From: a virus | Length of the DNA: 61,715 bases | Virus record (IMG/VR): IMGVR_UViG_3300029989_000022 | Span: 1 to 61,715 of that record | Strand: one strand, 5' to 3' | Shown here: piece after piece, positions 24,706 to 32,756 of the stretch | Numbering within the stretch: position 1 is the stretch's first letter | Layout: the number at the start of each line of letters is the position of its first letter | The notes under the pieces: model-generated | What the model saw: only the letters and a program-made list of their open reading frames with translations | Told to the model about the DNA's origin: nothing | The model's database searches: none | Program-made: the position numbers and the translations under genes

Positions 24706-25155
24706 ACGCAGGGAATGGACGATGGCGCGGACTTTCTCGTCGGTGGCGATGCGCGGCCCGTAGCAGCGGAACATGCGCAGGAGGCGAAGCATGCGCCACG
24801 GGCATTTGCGTTTGATGGTGCAGTCGTGAATCAACCCCAGAAGATAGGTTGGATCTCCGGGCCACCGGCAGGTTTGCCAGTAACGCTTGATTCCCTCTGC
24901 AAGGCTTGGCCGAATGGCACGAAGGTTGGCCCTTGCCGAATGCCAGTTCTTGGCTCTGAGATCGCGAAATTCCTGCCACCATTGCGCCCCGTTGACTTCA
25001 ATGGCGATGAGCCGTTCCTCCGCGTTCTTGTGGGTGCAGAGTTCTGGAAAGAGTGAAAACTTATCGCGTTCGGTTTGGACCGCTCTTTTGGCAGCGGCAA
25101 CCCGTCGCGGTGTGTTCTCTCGCACGGTATGCCTGGGGAATCTGGAAAAGCGCAT
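24700..25155 (-). CDS. Basic hypothetical protein
   Basis: 151 aa, strongly basic (many Arg/Lys), with NAEERLIAIEVNGAQWWQEFRDLRAKNWHSARANLRAIRPSLAEGIKRYWQTCRWPGDPTYLLGLIHD. The aromatic and Arg spacing suggests a helical nucleic-acid-binding protein. Reads as real coding sequence; no family recognised. Confidence 0.55.
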   Translation of the reverse strand: MRFSRFPRHTVRENTPRRVAAAKRAVQTERDKFSLFPELCTHKNAEERLIAIEVNGAQWWQEFRDLRAKNWHSARANLRAIRPSLAEGIKRYWQTCRWPGDPTYLLGLIHDCTIKRKCPWRMLRLLRMFRCYGPRIATDEKVRAIVHSLRP

Positions 25156-25157
25156 GG

Positions 25158-25604
25158 CTAGGATTGGAAGGAAATGCGAAGCAGGGATGCCTCTCGGGCC
25201 CGTCGCCGCTTTAGCGCGATGATGGCATGTTTGAGGTGCGCATAAAAAACTTCTGAGGGCAGTAACTCGCCTGTGAGCAGGAAGTGAACTTTGGAAACCT
25301 TAAAGCATTTCGGACTCAAGATGGTTTGAGTGGGAAGATCGAATCCCACGCCGCGCAGTTGGCGCGTGAGATAGTCGAAATGGCCCGCGAGAAAATAGCG
25401 TTCGTTGCTAAAAAGTCCGTCGGTACCTGTTCTGTAGCGCATCCAAATCGGCGGAAGAAGCAGATGAAATGGATTTAGAAAATCGCATTTCTCTCGATCT
25501 TCATGATTTCGCCCTTTCACCTTATGTCCATCGAGGGACAGTGTCTTGCATGCAAGCTCCGCGTATCGGAGGAGCCAATCGGGATTCGGTATGATAGATT
25601 GCAT
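25158..25604 (-). CDS. Hypothetical protein, 148 aa
   Basis: ATG 25604 preceded by GAAGGG and overlapping the upstream stop. A mixed alpha/beta sequence with KCDFLNPFHLLLPPIWMRYRTGTDGLFSNERYFLAGHFDYLTRQLRGVGFDLPTQTI, then AHLKHAIIALKRRR. No family recognised. Confidence 0.5.
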   Translation of the reverse strand: MQSIIPNPDWLLRYAELACKTLSLDGHKVKGRNHEDREKCDFLNPFHLLLPPIWMRYRTGTDGLFSNERYFLAGHFDYLTRQLRGVGFDLPTQTILSPKCFKVSKVHFLLTGELLPSEVFYAHLKHAIIALKRRRAREASLLRISFQS

Positions 25605-25825
25605 TACCCTTCGGACCTGTCTCGCCGTTTTTCCGTGCGCGTTTCAGTGACGAGAAACGAGTGGGTCACGGAAGCCTCGATGCCGTGGCGTTCGTTCGCG
25701 TAATTATAGACTTGATCCACCATGACGCTGATGTTTCCGCTTGTGATGGTCAGATTGCCATGCCCATAGGGACCGAAGAGCGAGATGGCAGCGTGTTTTC
25801 CGACTTCGATGAGTTTTTCTTTCAT
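25604..25825 (-). CDS. Small hypothetical protein, 73 aa
   Basis: Start chosen at ATG 25825 (MKEKLIEVGKHAAISLFGPYGHGNLTITSGNISVMVDQVYNYANERHGIEASVTHSFLVTETRTE). A compact mixed fold is likely; the tail is charged. It is coupled to the next gene by a 1-bp overlap. Function unknown. Confidence 0.5.
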   Translation of the reverse strand: MKEKLIEVGKHAAISLFGPYGHGNLTITSGNISVMVDQVYNYANERHGIEASVTHSFLVTETRTEKRRDRSEG

Positions 25826-25862
25826 ACTGAAAATGCGCAGCATTTTTTCCGATTTTTTTCGG

Positions 25863-26252
25863 CTATTTTATTTGATCTGGTAATCCGTCGCCGTAGCCGT
25901 GGCCGTCGCCGTCGCCGTCGCCGTAGCCGTCGCCGTAGCCGTAGCCGTCGCCGTAGCCGTAGCCGTAGCCGTAGCCGTCGCCGTAGCCGTCGCCGTCGCC
26001 GTCGCCGTAGCCGTGGCCGTAGCCGTCGCCGTGGCCGTCGCCGTAGCCGTCGCCGTAGCCGTCGCCGTCGCCGTAGCCGTAGCCGTCGCCGTAGCCGTCG
26101 CCGTAGCCGTCGCCGTCGCCGCTTAACCTGCTGTAACAAGTCGCCAGCCATCGGTTGGATAGGGTGGCACATACGAGCGAAGCGAGATATGATCTCGTGG
26201 AGGATTCGAGCCGGGCAATGAATCCTCCAAGGGGGCGCGGGGGTTTAATCAT
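25863..26252 (-). CDS. Gly-Asp/Gly-Tyr repeat protein
   Basis: 129 aa from ATG 26252, which lies just inside the end of the DUF6948 gene (ATGATTAA), so translation is probably coupled. Residues 1-43 are ordinary, then from about 44 to 122 the protein is almost only GDGYGDG-type dipeptides with an occasional GH, ending LPDQIK. The repeat arises from an imperfect hexanucleotide array. Gly-Asp-rich stretches can bind calcium or stay disordered; no function is established. The opposite-strand AV-repeat ORF is a shadow. Confidence 0.5.
   Translation of the reverse strand: MIKPPRPLGGFIARLESSTRSYLASLVCATLSNRWLATCYSRLSGDGDGYGDGYGDGYGYGDGDGYGDGYGDGHGDGYGHGYGDGDGDGYGDGYGYGYGYGDGYGYGDGYGDGDGDGHGYGDGLPDQIK
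25885..26122. repeat. Hexanucleotide tandem repeat, about 39 units
   Basis: Unit CCGTCG/CCGTAG with rarer CCGTGG, uninterrupted for 238 bp and always in phase. The third-position changes alternate Asp, Tyr and His codons on the minus strand. Prone to slippage, so length is expected to vary between isolates. Confidence 0.9.
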
Positions 26253-26511
26253 TGAGTTGCCATTTTGCCGGAACACACGCAATCAGGTGGATCAATGCGC
26301 GCACTGGAACGAATATGTCCGGGCTCGGATTGAGCTTGGTGTTGGGAAGCGGTCCGTTGGATGCGAGTTCTCCCAATCCCCGCGTCGTGCCCCATTTGTG
26401 GACATTTTTGGCGTTTCGGATGATCAAGAAGTCTTCGGTCAACGTAATGTTTCCGACATAGACGAACCCGCGTTCGAGTACGGCGATGGCGAGGGATGGA
26501 ATTTCATTCAT
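26245..26511 (-). CDS. DUF6948-like protein
   Basis: 88 aa. IAVLERGFVYVGNITLTEDFLIIRNAKNVHKWGTTRGLGELASNGPLPNTKLNP matches the pattern I know for DUF6948-type phage and plasmid proteins (RGFVFVG...V.I..A.VIR.WGTT.GLGELA..GP...T.L). It is small and beta-rich, and the function is unknown. The tail IHLIACVPAKWQ also fits the family. Confidence 0.65.
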   Translation of the reverse strand: MNEIPSLAIAVLERGFVYVGNITLTEDFLIIRNAKNVHKWGTTRGLGELASNGPLPNTKLNPSPDIFVPVRALIHLIACVPAKWQLND

Positions 26512-26519
26512 AGTTCAAA

Positions 26520-27695
26520 TTATTTCACGGCGACGACTTCGCCGAAGGGATATTGATTGGGTTGGATGGTGGCCCATAGGACCGGGTATTCTGGTGCCTC
26601 GCATGGGAACGCGCCGTCTCCATCGGTAAGATAGATGAGGGCGACGGGAAGGTCTTCGGCGAGGGCGATATGCTCGAACACGGGACGGAAGTCGGTGCCC
26701 CCTCCCCCGAGATTGCGGAGCTTGACGGCATCGCCGGGCACGAAGGCATCGGTGCCATTGACCCGCGCGTCGCAGTAAATCACTTCGATTGCCTCGGGTT
26801 CACACTCATCTAGCGCGGACTGGACTTCGGAAGCGAATTCCGCGAGGTGGTGCTCAGTAATGGAGCAGGAAGTGTCGATGGCGATTGCGAGCCGCCCCAT
26901 GCGTTCGCTGTGCAAACCTGGAAGCACACAGCCGGTGTGCAAATAGCGGCGGTTGGGATGCGTCCAGTTATAGTCATCGCGGATTCGCACCCGGATGAAT
27001 TCGCGTAAGACTTCGCGCCACGGAACCTTGGGTTCCAGCAGTTCTCCCACCATCCGGGCGATGCTGGCGGGAAGGCTTCCGCGCATCTTGGCGACGGTAG
27101 CAGCCTGGGTGACGGCTATTTTCCAATCATCTTCAATGGCAGTTCCGTCGGGTGCCGTAGCCGGGGATTCAAACTCGCCACAACTCGGATCGCCCGAAGG
27201 GGATCCTCCTTGCCCGCCCTTGCCGACTTTGGGAGCGCCATCGGGAAGCAGATTGTAAATTTCCTCGGCGCAGAGCCCCGCGTATTGGTCGGAATGGAGT
27301 CCCCCCTTGGGTAAGGTCCACGGTTCCACGTAGCGAGCGGATGGGGCGGACTGGTTGAGCGCCTCGCGTTCCTCCTTCACGTAGGTTTCCAGCATCGCGT
27401 TAATCTGGTAATCCGTGGCGTGGTTCCACCGCTCCATATCTCGTTGTCCCACGCGCCAAAGATGCCCTTGGGCGCAGTGGCATACTTCGTGAACCAGTAC
27501 GCCGCGCAGATCGGAATCAGAGAGACTGGCTGCAAATGTCTCATTATAGCGGATGGTCGCTCCGTTCGTTCGGAACGTGGGGATGGATGGGTCCGCGATC
27601 ATCGGCAAGCGCATGAGCAGCGAGCCGAAGAAAGGAGCGCAGAGGATGATCCCCATGCGGGCCTTGGCGATGCGATCGGATTGAATGGCGCTCAT
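26520..27695 (-). CDS. VWA-like / DUF2201 putative metallopeptidase protein
   Basis: 391 aa. The N-terminal half holds HEVCH (residues 69-73) within VLVHEVCHCAQGHLWR, the zinc signature of DUF2201. The C-terminal half is a von Willebrand A-like domain (RLAIAIDTSCSITEHHLAEFASEVQSAL, then IEVIYCDARV, GGGGTDFRPVFEHI, ALIYLTDGDG), with a DxS.S-like metal site in IDTSCS. MoxR ATPases usually act with VWA proteins as metal-dependent remodelling chaperones, and the MoxR-type gene lies just upstream at 27876-28868. Exact substrate unknown. Confidence 0.85.
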   Translation of the reverse strand: MSAIQSDRIAKARMGIILCAPFFGSLLMRLPMIADPSIPTFRTNGATIRYNETFAASLSDSDLRGVLVHEVCHCAQGHLWRVGQRDMERWNHATDYQINAMLETYVKEEREALNQSAPSARYVEPWTLPKGGLHSDQYAGLCAEEIYNLLPDGAPKVGKGGQGGSPSGDPSCGEFESPATAPDGTAIEDDWKIAVTQAATVAKMRGSLPASIARMVGELLEPKVPWREVLREFIRVRIRDDYNWTHPNRRYLHTGCVLPGLHSERMGRLAIAIDTSCSITEHHLAEFASEVQSALDECEPEAIEVIYCDARVNGTDAFVPGDAVKLRNLGGGGTDFRPVFEHIALAEDLPVALIYLTDGDGAFPCEAPEYPVLWATIQPNQYPFGEVVAVK

Positions 27696-27865
27696 GATTT
27701 CGCGGGTGGGTTCGTGCAGAGGACAAGACGCCCGTTTTTGCGAACGAGATGGCCGGATTTGAGATCCTTGGCGATCTCCTGCTTCAAGCGATGGGGAAGC
27801 ACGATGAACCAGAAGAGTTCTCTTAGAACGGGTTTGTCCAAGAGGTGGTTTTTGAGAACCTTCAT
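27692..27865 (-). CDS. Small basic protein between MoxR and VWA genes
   Basis: 57 aa from ATG 27865, overlapping the VWA gene start. MKVLKNHLLDKPVLRELFWFIVLPHRLKQEIAKDLKSGHLVRKNGRLVLCTN is helical with a beta turn, perhaps a small HTH-like or adaptor protein. No family recognised. Confidence 0.5.
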   Translation of the reverse strand: MKVLKNHLLDKPVLRELFWFIVLPHRLKQEIAKDLKSGHLVRKNGRLVLCTNPPAKS

Positions 27866-27875
27866 GACTGGAAGG

Positions 27876-28868
27876 TTAGTTGAGCACGCCGCTATTCTTG
27901 ACGGCCCATTCGGTGAATTCACGGGTTTCTGCAACGGCGCTGTGGACGCGCAGGGCGTCCCGGACTAGGCACACCTCGAATTCCTTGGGAAGCCGTCCGG
28001 CGTAGGTGAAGACGCGAGGTGCATTGTCGCGCGTGAACTTGCGCACCAGTGCGGCGGTGATGGCGTAGAGCGCGGCGGGGTTGGTAGGCACGGGGGCTCC
28101 CATTGGATCCAAAAGGATTTGGTCGATGCTTGGGAGCGATTGCCAGATTTTCAGGAATCCGACGAATTCGGCGGCAAATGCCTGTCCTGCGGCACCTGCG
28201 AGGACTTCCATATTGGTGATGCCGTCGGAGACCCAACGCCCGACGGCGGCGATGGTGCGGGGGCTGGGCGAGTTGACGAGTTCGCGTGTGGGCTCGAACT
28301 TACACAATAATTCGGGACGGAACCGGACGAAGGCGATGATCTCTGCGGGCATGCCGTGGTCGAGCGCCCAAGTGGACCAGTCGTCCAGATGCGGAGCGAG
28401 TTCGACAATGGTATCCCAGCGGCTCTTGACCGGCTCAAGGATGGTGTGGACGCCAGCGCGGTGGCTTGTATCGTTGGTTGCGCCGATGAATGTGACGTGC
28501 TCGGAGATTTTGAATCCGTTCACGCGCCGTGCGAGGATGAGCTGCATGAGGGCGGCTTGCACGCCGTGGGGTGCCTGGCCGATGTCATCAAGAAAACAGA
28601 CGGTGGGTCGGTCGGCGTCGATGAGTCGCTTGAGGTCTCCGAACGGAAGGAAGTGAGCCTCGGTGCCTCCGTGTGTGACGGCTGGCATCCCCTTGTAATC
28701 GGTGGGATCGGATACGGCTGGATGCGAGATAAGCAGGTCGGCTTTGAGCTGGTGACAGGCTTGTTCGACGATGTCGGATTTTCCGCATCCGGGCGGACCC
28801 TTGATCAGGGTCTTGCGACCATGAGGGATGCTGGCGATGAGATGGGAAAGAAGTTGTTTGGGATACAT
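27876..28868 (-). CDS. MoxR-type AAA+ ATPase
   Basis: 330 aa from ATG 28868. Walker A is GPPGCGKS (residues 24-31), Walker B TVCFLDDIGQAP (Asp94-Asp95), followed by the sensor-like FIGATNDTSHRAGVHTI and LEPVKSRWDTIVEL. The fold and length fit the MoxR/CobS branch of AAA+ ATPases, which remodel protein complexes together with VWA partners such as the protein two genes downstream. Possible roles are assembly or activation of a phage enzyme. TCGACA, one base off TTGACA, ends 15 nt before the start. Confidence 0.88.
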   Translation of the reverse strand: MYPKQLLSHLIASIPHGRKTLIKGPPGCGKSDIVEQACHQLKADLLISHPAVSDPTDYKGMPAVTHGGTEAHFLPFGDLKRLIDADRPTVCFLDDIGQAPHGVQAALMQLILARRVNGFKISEHVTFIGATNDTSHRAGVHTILEPVKSRWDTIVELAPHLDDWSTWALDHGMPAEIIAFVRFRPELLCKFEPTRELVNSPSPRTIAAVGRWVSDGITNMEVLAGAAGQAFAAEFVGFLKIWQSLPSIDQILLDPMGAPVPTNPAALYAITAALVRKFTRDNAPRVFTYAGRLPKEFEVCLVRDALRVHSAVAETREFTEWAVKNSGVLN

Positions 28869-28890
28869 AGGGGCTTTGTTGGCTGTCGAA

Positions 28891-29265
28891 TTAAACCGTC
28901 GGAAGGGTGTGGGGATCGAATTGGTGGAGCATCGCGAGAAGCGCCTTAAATCTGGATTCGATGGCGTAATGATCGACAAGAAGCACGCAGTCGGTGTGGT
29001 TGTAGGGAAGCGTCATGCTGTCCCAGTCGATCACCATGTTTTTCTCAGTTTCAAACACGATCACACCGCTGGCCCAGGCATCCGGTTTGTAAACGATGGA
29101 CCCGGCGATGTTTCCCTGGCACATCTTGGCGCATTGCCGTTGCATCATCTTGCCGTGTTCGGGATTTTCGTAGAGGACATAGACCTTCTTTTTTTGTGCC
29201 GCTTGGGCGATGGCGTGGCTAAGGAGCCGGGTGGAACGGCCGGAGGCGCGCAGGGGATTGATCAT
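28891..29265 (-). CDS. Small P-loop-like protein
   Basis: 124 aa from ATG 29265. It begins MINPLRASGRSTRLLSHAI, where ASGRSTRL resembles a variant P-loop (GRTT/GRST) found in small phage ATPases. KKKVYVLYENPEH follows as a strand, and VLLVDHYAIESRF near the end could be a Walker B. It is too short for a full helicase, so it is a P-loop-like protein of unknown action. It overlaps the next gene by 4 bp. Confidence 0.55.
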   Translation of the reverse strand: MINPLRASGRSTRLLSHAIAQAAQKKKVYVLYENPEHGKMMQRQCAKMCQGNIAGSIVYKPDAWASGVIVFETEKNMVIDWDSMTLPYNHTDCVLLVDHYAIESRFKALLAMLHQFDPHTLPTV

Positions 29266-29426
29266 GAGGATTTGGATTTTGGGTGGGTGCCAGTGCGAGT
29301 CTTGAACCGGTAGTAGAAGACGCGCTGACGGCAGGCTCCAGAGCAATGCTTTGGGATGGGTCCGCGCCGTGCTTTTCGGACGAAGTAGGCTCTGCAAGCA
29401 ACGCAGCGCAGCGGTTTCTCAGGCAT
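29262..29426 (-). CDS. Small zinc-finger protein (CxxC...CSGACRQR)
   Basis: 54 aa from ATG 29426. MPEKPLRCVACRAYFVRKARRGPIPKHCSGACRQRVFYYRFK has the CxxC...(K)xCSxACRQR layout of small phage and plasmid zinc fingers. It probably binds one zinc ion and nucleic acid; exact role unknown. Confidence 0.65.
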   Translation of the reverse strand: MPEKPLRCVACRAYFVRKARRGPIPKHCSGACRQRVFYYRFKTRTGTHPKSKSS

Positions 29427-29439
29427 GGCCGTTGAAGAT

Positions 29440-30093
29440 TTATGCGCTGGGAATGAGTTGCAAACTCTTGAGGGTTTCCGGGTCTTTATGGAAGCGCTTG
29501 ATTCCGCTTTCAGCGAGTGCGGATGCCGGAACATTCGCGACGAATTCAGCGAAACTTCGCGGAACGCCCTGGCGCTGCAAAACCTGACCTTTCTTTGTGG
29601 ACCAGAATTCCTCCTGGATATTTGCTAGTGCGCGTGCGGCTTCGTCGGGCCCAATGTTCTCGCGCCGAGCCAGCGTCCAAACAAGATCGGGGTCTTCGGG
29701 GAGCGCGCATGGGAACGGGACGAACGGTGCTTCGACCGGCTCGTCTTCGGTGCCAGGTGCCACGACTTTGACGACGGTGTTGACGATATGATCAGGCAAC
29801 GCGATCTCTACGGCGACGGAAGCGCCGTCTTGGTTCGGTGTCACGACGACATTTCCTGCGCCGAAGTTCCCCTCAAGCTGGGTCTTGAATTCCTCGACCG
29901 TGGCAGGTTCGGCATCGGGCAGCGAACCTTTCTCGCAGAACTTCTCAAACGAATCCAGGCTCTTGAAGAGCCTCATTTCGTTGAGCACCTGTTCGTAGAT
30001 GGAGTTGGCGATGTGCGGGTCTGGGATGGATTTTGGCAGGATGCGCTGGAGAACAGCAAGAAAACGGGCTTCGTTGAGTTTATGGGGTTTCAT
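29440..30093 (-). CDS. Hypothetical early protein, 217 aa
   Basis: Soluble, alpha/beta, acidic. A helical N-terminus (ARFLAVLQRILPKSIPDPHIANSIYEQVLNEMRLF) precedes a beta-rich middle (NVVVTPNQDGASVAVEIALPDHIVNTVVKVV) and a C-terminal part containing RRENIGPDEAARALANIQEEFWSTKKG. TTGACA lies 25 nt upstream, behind palindrome copy 5. No family recognised. Confidence 0.6.
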   Translation of the reverse strand: MKPHKLNEARFLAVLQRILPKSIPDPHIANSIYEQVLNEMRLFKSLDSFEKFCEKGSLPDAEPATVEEFKTQLEGNFGAGNVVVTPNQDGASVAVEIALPDHIVNTVVKVVAPGTEDEPVEAPFVPFPCALPEDPDLVWTLARRENIGPDEAARALANIQEEFWSTKKGQVLQRQGVPRSFAEFVANVPASALAESGIKRFHKDPETLKSLQLIPSA

Positions 30094-30118
30094 GGGTTGG
30101 TATGACTGGTTGCGTATG

Positions 30119-30152
30119 TGTCAACTCGTTAGGAAAATCCTTACGTAAGGAT
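30119..30152. repeat. Dispersed palindrome copy 5 with extended repeat
   Basis: ATCCTTACGTAAGGAT at 30137-30152. The adjoining 30119-30136 (TGTCAACTCGTTAGGAAA) is identical to the bases beside copy 6. On the minus strand TTGACA follows the palindrome after 12 nt and points at the 30093 start. Confidence 0.8.
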
Positions 30153-30157
30153 GCGTC

Positions 30158-30418
30158 CTATCCGCGTCCGGTTGCCGCCCTGCGGATGTTTCGCATCACA
30201 AATTCCTTGTCGCCGTCGGTGGGCCACGGACCGGCCAGGCAGTGGATCATCCCGCAAATCCCTTCCACGGTGTCGCTGTCGAGCACCGCGAGATCGTCGC
30301 CGAGTTTGAAAAGCGCCTGCGCGACTTGATGGGCGGTTTTCTCTCCGCTGGATGCCCCCCGGTGCCGCCCGTGCTGAGCAATGGTCAGGAAGCGTTGGAT
30401 TTGATTGGGTGTGCTCAT
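30158..30418 (-). CDS. Hypothetical protein, 86 aa
   Basis: Start ATG 30418. TTGACA ends 18 nt upstream (30437-30442), itself behind palindrome copy 6. The sequence is soluble and helical (MSTPNQIQRFLTIAQHGRHRGASSGEKTAHQVAQALFKLGDDLAVLD...). No family recognised. Confidence 0.55.
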   Translation of the reverse strand: MSTPNQIQRFLTIAQHGRHRGASSGEKTAHQVAQALFKLGDDLAVLDSDTVEGICGMIHCLAGPWPTDGDKEFVMRNIRRAATGRG

Positions 30419-30436
30419 GGTGTGGTGTTCTTCGGC

Positions 30437-30470
30437 TGTCAACTCGTTAGGAAAATCCTTACGTAAGGGT
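30437..30470. repeat. Dispersed palindrome copy 6 with extended repeat
   Basis: ATCCTTACGTAAGGGT (30455-30470), one base off perfect. The preceding TGTCAACTCGTTAGGAAA equals that at copy 5, so about 32 bp is duplicated in front of two adjacent genes. Confidence 0.8.
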
Positions 30471-30472
30471 GA

Positions 30473-31327
30473 TCAACATCCGGCTTCCGCTGGAAAAAAA
30501 ATCGACATGGAGGTGAGGATGTCTTGGGCTTTCTTGGCGGTGGCACTGCGGATGGTTGGGTTTTCGCGCAAAAGTCCGGGGTCGGTGTGGTAGAGCGTTG
30601 CGTGGATGTGTTGGCGGGTGGCTTCAAGCGCCTTGTCTCCCGTGATGTTGAGCGTAGGGATGAGGTCGCAGATTTGGCGCAGGTTGGTGACGAGGCTATC
30701 CTTGAACTTGGAATCAGGATCCGAGAGCCGGTTGACCATCGCCGCCAGCGGTTCGGCGATGCGGCGAGCGACATCGGAACGGGCAGCGCGTTCGGCTTCC
30801 TCGATCCGTGCGGCGAGTTGGGCCCGGAGTGCCTCCATTTCCTCGTGCATCAGTGAGATGCGAAAGTCGCCCGCTTCGGGCACGGGTTTGTATTCCAGGC
30901 GGAATCCGAACCGGTTGCGGACGGCATCCGGCCCCGGATAGTCCTCCGCATTGAAGGCTCCGTTGAGTTGGCGGCGTGCTTCGTCGATGAAGATCGGGTA
31001 ATTCTGGAGGAAGCTGGCGACGGCGCGGTCCAGATCGGACCTGCGTGCGCGCATCCAGTCGGCGTATTCCATGTAATAGGAGGAGGCAAGCAGCCGCTCG
31101 TTTTCGCCCCACGGAACCGTGTGGTTGTAATGGTGTTCGCGGATCTCGCCGTGGAGTTTTTTGATGGGCTCCAGTGCTTCCTCGGGAAGCATCCGTTTGG
31201 CGACGCGTAGCGAGCCTTGCGCGGCGCTGTGCTCTCTCAAGACCCGGCGGGTGAGGCGTTTGTCAGTTTTGCTCCCGGAAAACATGGAGAGCGAGAGGGA
31301 AACTAGAAGGGCTTTATCTTGAAGCAT
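30473..31327 (-). CDS. DUF3150-like protein
   Basis: 284 aa. ALLVSLSLSMFSGSKTDKRLTRRVLREHSA, then LEPIKKLHGEIREHHYNHTVPW, ASSYYMEYADWM, FIDEARRQLNGAFNAEDYPGPDAVRNRFGFRLEYKPVPEAGDFRI follows closely the order of DUF3150 phage and mobile-element proteins. A long C-terminal helical section follows. DUF3150 genes commonly lie near MoxR/CobS-type ATPases and VWA proteins, as here, which suggests they form one machine. Confidence 0.75.
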   Translation of the reverse strand: MLQDKALLVSLSLSMFSGSKTDKRLTRRVLREHSAAQGSLRVAKRMLPEEALEPIKKLHGEIREHHYNHTVPWGENERLLASSYYMEYADWMRARRSDLDRAVASFLQNYPIFIDEARRQLNGAFNAEDYPGPDAVRNRFGFRLEYKPVPEAGDFRISLMHEEMEALRAQLAARIEEAERAARSDVARRIAEPLAAMVNRLSDPDSKFKDSLVTNLRQICDLIPTLNITGDKALEATRQHIHATLYHTDPGLLRENPTIRSATAKKAQDILTSMSIFFPAEAGC

Positions 31328-31335
31328 TGGGTGTG

Positions 31336-31351
31336 ATCCTTACGTAAGGAT
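31336..31351. repeat. Dispersed palindrome, copy 7
   Basis: Perfect ATCCTTACGTAAGGAT, ending 8 bp from the DUF3150 start codon on the minus strand. No TTGACA follows this copy. Confidence 0.85.
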
Positions 31352-31383
31352 TGAAATTCGGTGATTCTTGGCGCTGGAACGGA

Positions 31384-32586
31384 TTACGGTTTGGCCTCTA
31401 CAGGCTTCGTTTGGCTGCGCATGGGCATCAGGACAAATTGACGACCGGGAGCCGTGAAGACCGCCGGGTCGAGTGCGTCGTTGAGGTGCAATTCGCTAAA
31501 ACCCATGCGAAGCGCAAGGGCGATGAAATCGGGGTCGAAGGCGATGCGAAGACCGCCGGAGCAGCGCGAACCCTTTGCAGTGACAGAGTTTCGTGCGGAG
31601 TGGACTGTCAGTTCCTTTCCCTGCGCGAGTTCCAAGGTGACGGAGGGTTGGTGGCCCACGCGCGGAAGCCGGTCGATGGCATCCGCGAAGGATTTTTCGG
31701 TTCCGGACGCAAGAGTTACTCGCAAGGGGTGTTGCAATGGAATGACCTGCTTATAGTTGGGATAGTTCCCAGCGATGGCGACACCGACGAGGGTCCACGG
31801 ACCTGCGGTGAGCAGGAAGAGCGGTGGACGGTGGAGTTTGGGTTGATAGGGTTCCCCCGGTTTTTGCTCGATCCCAGGCTGGAATCCGAGATTCCACGGT
31901 AGGACGGAAAGTGGTCGGGAGCGGAGAAGTGGAATCGCCGGAAGGATGAAAGAGTGATTTAGCGCCGGAAAGTGCATGGAGTTGGTTCGCACCAGCATTC
32001 GCCCGTTGGTGCCTACGATGACATGATTGGCGGTGTGTGCTGGATCATCGGCGGGTTCGCGCCCGATAAACGCACCTTGAAGGACGAGCCGTGTCGGGTC
32101 TTCGCTGGCACAGGCGAAGGCGTTCGCAATGGCTTGCTGTGCGCGTGCATCCATGACTTGCTGGATACAGGTTATGGACGGTGCGTCCGGGAATTCCTTT
32201 GTGCGCGGTGCCTCGAAGCTGCCGCCGATGGGCGATTCCTGGACAAAAAAGCGGATTTTGTCCGGGGCGAGTTCCACCGCGCTATCATGATCTGCGGATC
32301 GGGCGGCTTCGATCAGTCCCGGGATCGGCACCAGAAAGGAGCAGGTTTCTCCAGCGTTGCGCATGGCGGCCAGTTTGCGGGCCAACAGTGTGATCGGTTC
32401 GGGTTCGCTTCGATGCGTATAGGTCAAGTGACAGTCCAAATCCGTGACGGAAAGGGTAATGGCTCCCTGTGCGCGGCGTACTAAGGCATGGCGCATTGCG
32501 GCAACCTTGGATTGCTTCCAAGGAATTTTATTGAACCCGGTCAAGATGGTTTTGAGGACGGAGACGGGAAGAAGAAGAGGAGTCAT
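31384..32586 (-). CDS. dnaN-like: Sliding clamp-like protein (DnaN family)
   Basis: 400 aa from ATG 32586 (upstream in-frame codons look noncoding). The C-terminal end FVLMPMRSQ resembles the (V/L)MPMR(L) end of bacterial beta clamps, and the three-part length suits the three domains of a DnaN subunit. Visible parts are the N-terminal VLKTILTGFNKIPWKQSKV, LTYTHRSEP and a middle with NHVIVGTNGRMLVRT. Such a ring would tether a polymerase to DNA. No phage polymerase is present, so it probably works with a host polymerase. Sequence conservation to the family is weak, so the call is moderate. Confidence 0.65.
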   Translation of the reverse strand: MTPLLLPVSVLKTILTGFNKIPWKQSKVAAMRHALVRRAQGAITLSVTDLDCHLTYTHRSEPEPITLLARKLAAMRNAGETCSFLVPIPGLIEAARSADHDSAVELAPDKIRFFVQESPIGGSFEAPRTKEFPDAPSITCIQQVMDARAQQAIANAFACASEDPTRLVLQGAFIGREPADDPAHTANHVIVGTNGRMLVRTNSMHFPALNHSFILPAIPLLRSRPLSVLPWNLGFQPGIEQKPGEPYQPKLHRPPLFLLTAGPWTLVGVAIAGNYPNYKQVIPLQHPLRVTLASGTEKSFADAIDRLPRVGHQPSVTLELAQGKELTVHSARNSVTAKGSRCSGGLRIAFDPDFIALALRMGFSELHLNDALDPAVFTAPGRQFVLMPMRSQTKPVEAKP

Positions 32587-32717
32587 TGGTAAGTTTTGGA
32601 ACGGGAAAACGGGAGAGAATCTGGCGAAGCCATCGGGAACATATGCGACGGCGGTTGCGCCCCGGCGTGAGTTGGCGAAATTCGGAGGGGAAGGCCATAG
32701 GAGCGAATAAGTGATAA

Positions 32718-32745
32718 GGGACCGTCCACTTGCGCAGACGGTCCC
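32718..32745 (-). terminator. Candidate terminator after leftward gene
   Basis: GGGACCGTC (32718-32726) pairs with GACGGTCCC (32737-32745) over a 10-nt loop. It lies just past the stop of the 32757-33665 gene on the minus strand. The following bases (TTATCACTTATT) are only moderately T-rich, so termination strength is uncertain. Confidence 0.45.
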
Positions 32746-32756
32746 CAATGATGGAG

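Noticed and set aside
25885-26122. CRISPR-like array
   Set aside because: The unit is only 6 bp, with no spacers and no cas genes.
25899-26126. Plus-strand ORF of Ala-Val repeats
   Set aside because: Opposite-strand reading of the hexanucleotide array; no start signal or neighbours on that strand.
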